Shown one piece after another: positions 34,646 through 36,222 of a stretch of 36,222 bases of DNA. Position numbers and translations under genes: made by a program. This DNA is from Planctomycetales bacterium (GTDB lineage: Bacteria; Planctomycetota; Planctomycetia; Isosphaerales; Isosphaeraceae): positions 1 to 36,222 of the forward strand of contig DAIDKV010000019.1 of assembly GCA_027449865.1 (NCBI GenBank). Reading direction: 5' to 3'. The notes beneath the pieces were generated by a model. That model was not told where the DNA came from and ran no database searches. It worked only from the letters and a program-made list of their open reading frames with translations. Numbering within the stretch: the first letter of the stretch is position 1; every line of letters begins with the position of its first letter.

Positions 34646-34718
34646 TGTCCTCGCCAGGAGTCGAACCTGGTCTTCGACCTTCGCAAGGTCGCGTGCGATT
34701 CCGGCACACTCCGAGGGC
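34646..34718 (-). tRNA. tRNA-Arg (GCG), unusual anticodon
   Basis: The minus strand folds to a 73-base cloverleaf: acceptor GCCCTCG/CGAGGAC with one mismatch at pair 2-71, D arm GTGT-GCCGGAATC-GCAC, anticodon stem CGACC/GGTCG with loop TTGCGAA (anticodon GCG), and a perfect T arm CCAGG-TTCGACT-CCTGG, discriminator A. It would read CGC and CGU codons. Bacteria normally read these with an inosine-bearing tRNA encoded as ACG, so a GCG anticodon is out of the ordinary. No CCA is encoded. It may be a functional extra tRNA or one in decay. Confidence 0.75.
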
Positions 34719-34734
34719 GGGCTGCGGCGTGTAC

Positions 34735-34815
34735 GACGCGTGCGGCAGGGACGCCACGATTCGACCGCTCTCCGCGAGTTTTCGAGGCTCGATCCTCTCC
34801 CGGTCGCACATCGCT
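34735..34815 (-). pseudogene. Degenerate tRNA-like element (Ser CGA-like)
   Basis: Between the Arg and His tRNAs the minus strand keeps an anticodon arm CGAGC-CTCGAAA-ACTCG (anticodon CGA, U33 and A37 present, one mismatch) and, four bases later, a T-loop GTCGAAT. The T stem pairs at only three of five positions, and no D arm or matching acceptor stem can be built. It lacks the long variable arm of a true tRNA-Ser. I read it as a tRNA remnant; the boundaries are approximate. Confidence 0.35.
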
Positions 34816-34827
34816 TCTTGACTTCAG

Positions 34828-34900
34828 GGTATTCGGCGGGAGTTGAACCCTGCGCTTCGAGATCCACAGTCTCGCGTGCTTCCGTTACACCACGAATACC
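34828..34900 (-). tRNA. tRNA-His (GTG)
   Basis: The minus strand gives an eight-pair acceptor GGTATTCG/CGAATACC, with the extra G at position -1 opposite C73 that marks tRNA-His. The D arm is GTGT-AACGGAA-GCAC, and the anticodon stem CGAGA/TCTCG encloses the loop CTGTGGA (anticodon GTG). The T loop TTCAACT is normal, but the T stem CAGGG/CCCGC has two mismatches at its base (A-G and C-C), so the molecule may be weakened. CCA is not encoded. Confidence 0.8.
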
Positions 34901-35004
34901 ATTTCGGATGCGCCCGGTCCCTCCCGAATTCCGGTGGGTTTGGGGGGCGGCGAGTGAACCTGATGAATGCACCGGGCTGGCGACTCATCTCGTTTTGATG
35001 CGAG

Positions 35005-35072
35005 TTCCGGGGGCTGGAATCGAACCAGCGGCCTCCACGTTCAGAGCGGTACAATGACTGCACCTATGCCCA
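35005..35072 (-). pseudogene. Degenerate tRNA-like element (Gln CTG-like)
   Basis: A perfect T arm GCTGG-TTCGATT-CCAGC lies at 35029-35013 on the minus strand. Upstream of it are a CTCTGAA segment resembling a Gln(CTG) anticodon loop and a four-pair D-like stem (GTGC/GTAC) whose loop lacks the conserved GG. The anticodon stem pairs poorly in the Gln register, and the acceptor strands TGGGCAT and CCCCGGA match at only two positions. It is probably a decayed tRNA; boundaries are approximate. Confidence 0.4.
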
Positions 35073-35547
35073 TAAACCTAGTAGCCGCATGGCGTTACAG
35101 AGTCGGTGCTTAACTAGGCGTTCTTGCGCCCGTCACTTGATCACCGCGCCTCCGCCACGGGCCGATTTTCGGGCGAAACGGGTACTGGGATGGTGACTGC
35201 GCGGCTCCTTATCTGGTTGACTCCTTGATCCGTTTCACATCCTCCAGACACACGAAAGGGGCAGGAGGTTCGTGCTGTTTTTTGGATTTCGCCCCTCGCT
35301 AGTTCCACATCGTTGCCTGTGTGCCTGCTATCCCATGCCCGCTTTATCGGAATTTTGTTTAACACGAATTGTCATGGGTTCAGGTAGCGGGTAGGATGGG
35401 TGATGCGTGCTGGGCAACGCCGTCGACTTTCCAGTTCCTCAAATGTATCCTGCTGCGGGGCCTCCACCGATGGGACGCAATCTATTCGGCGGTTGGGAGA
35501 GCACCTCGGGATATCCGAATCGAGAACATCGGCGGGAGAACTATGAC
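35073..35547. other. AT-richer intergenic region, no gene seen
   Basis: This stretch between the tRNA cluster and the TIR-like gene has lower GC content in places (for example 35340-35370) than the rest of the window. Short open frames exist on both strands, but none has a recognisable domain. The upstream in-frame extension of the TIR-like gene from 35407 reads as a Pro/Gly-rich segment without family counterpart. No integrase gene or obvious attachment repeat was found. Confidence 0.4.
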
Positions 35548-36111
35548 GTGGCTAAAAAGAATGTCAGCGCTTCCGAGCAGCCAGAAAAGCCCTTGCTGGT
35601 CATTTCCAGAGAAGAGGCTGAGCGGAGGCTGCAAGGTCAGATCGACAGAGGGAAAGACCTCCTCGCTCGCACGATCACGGATCATGGGGCGATGGAAGCG
35701 GCAGAGCAGGAGTATTTCCGCTGGGATGATTTCAACTTCGAATTGATAAAGGCCATGTTCAATTTGGAAGGCTATGCCCTTCAATACCGCGGATTCAGCA
35801 TTGGTAGCGCAACACCTCGCACACTGAAAGATCAGATCGATAATTTCCACGAAGACCTGAAATACCACGTGAACCATCTAGAATCGCTGAAAGATCGGCT
35901 GGTTTTGATACCTGAAGATCCCGGCATCACACGCACGATAACCGTTGCGGAGTCGGAATCGATGAAGTCATCCAACAAGGTCTTCGTCGTTCATGGCCAT
36001 GATGAACTGGCAAAGCAATCTATGGCCCGCTTCATCGAGAAACTCGGCCTAGAGGCCGTCATCCTCCACGAGAAGGCGAATCTGACGTCACCGACAGAAA
36101 TCCGCGTGTGA
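35548..36111 (+). CDS. TIR-like (CAP12/Pycsar-type) effector, C-terminally truncated
   Basis: A 187-residue protein. Residues about 16-140 match the helical N-terminal region common to predicted nucleotide-binding proteins with a TIR-like domain (ISREEAERRLQGQIDRGKDL, YFRWDDFNFELI). From residue 144 the TIR-like domain begins with KVFVVHGHDE, followed by FIEKLGLEAVILHEKAN. In the family, TIR-like domains of this kind degrade NAD in anti-phage signalling (CBASS, Pycsar and relatives). Here the domain stops after about 40 of the usual 120 residues: the expected continuation (a GRTIIEK-like block) is replaced by LTSPTEIRV and a stop. The protein is probably non-functional or its end has been exchanged. 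GTG at 35548 is chosen because GGGAG lies nine bases upstream and it matches usual family N-termini; an ATG at 35407 is the alternative. Confidence 0.7.
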   Translation: MAKKNVSASEQPEKPLLVISREEAERRLQGQIDRGKDLLARTITDHGAMEAAEQEYFRWDDFNFELIKAMFNLEGYALQYRGFSIGSATPRTLKDQIDNFHEDLKYHVNHLESLKDRLVLIPEDPGITRTITVAESESMKSSNKVFVVHGHDELAKQSMARFIEKLGLEAVILHEKANLTSPTEIRV

Positions 36112-36222
36112 GGGGACTCGGTTTTTGGCTCAAGCGGCGAATGAGGCTGTCCCGCGATGAAATCCGCCCCAAGAGCTCCGGAATGGCCTCGCCAAGTCCC
36201 ACCAGGGCCACGTTTCGGGGGC

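Noticed and set aside
34901-35004. Possible further tRNA between His and the Gln-like remnant (a TTCACTC loop and a CTCG/CGAG hairpin)
   Set aside because: No acceptor stem, D arm or correctly spaced anticodon arm could be formed.
36112-36222. C-terminal end of a transposase on the minus strand (open frame ending at 36130)
   Set aside because: Only about 30 codons are visible and I recognise no transposase motif, so it is mentioned only as context for the truncated TIR-like gene.

Overview
The window is high-GC bacterial chromosome and looks like a planctomycete, most likely a relative of the Isosphaeraceae. The evidence is a combination of families typical of that phylum: a zinc-ribbon SpoVG next to ispE, DUF1559 prepilin-like protein with the C-terminal H-x9-DG motif, a ThuA/PVC-type haem-binding protein, ECF sigma factors paired with a Ser/Thr kinase or a FecR-type regulator, and exported proteins with an N-terminal LExRxLLS-like motif. 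All assignments come from reading motifs; no database search was run.

Layout. Positions 1-2800 hold minus-strand housekeeping and small genes: the 5' part of an alpha/beta hydrolase, spoVG, ispE and a TPR protein. Positions 3310-9200 carry plus-strand genes: a secreted Ig-like/LEPR-type protein, a SWIM-SNF2 helicase and a Tat-exported Gfo/Idh/MocA oxidoreductase. Positions 9423-14322 hold a small secreted Ser/Asn/Asp-rich protein (minus) and then a plus-strand regulatory operon of membrane protein, ECF sigma factor and transmembrane Ser/Thr kinase with TPRs, joined by a 4-base overlap and a 25-base gap. Positions 14423-20078 (minus) form a compact three-gene operon: a duplicated winged-helix-like protein, a P-loop ATPase and a fusion of a Cas4/RecB-like nuclease with a HerA-like ATPase. 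This is the best candidate for an undescribed DNA-processing or anti-mobile-element system.

Positions 20238-31248 (minus) carry an S9 peptidase-DUF885 fusion, a 1455-residue ThuA/PVC/HEAT/cytochrome c protein with a clear intrinsic terminator behind it, a FecR-domain regulator and its ECF sigma factor. The last three are in one direction and may be one sigma-FecR-regulated unit. Positions 31609-34528 (plus) form a prepilin / lipoprotein-like / TPR operon.

The right end (34554-36222) is different in character. A minus-strand tRNA cluster contains tRNA-Cys(GCA), tRNA-Arg with the unusual GCG anticodon, tRNA-His(GTG), and degenerate Ser-like and Gln-like tRNA remnants. It is followed by AT-richer sequence and a TIR-like (CAP12/Pycsar-type) effector gene whose C-terminal domain is cut off near 36082. 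This has the look of an accessory or mobile region.
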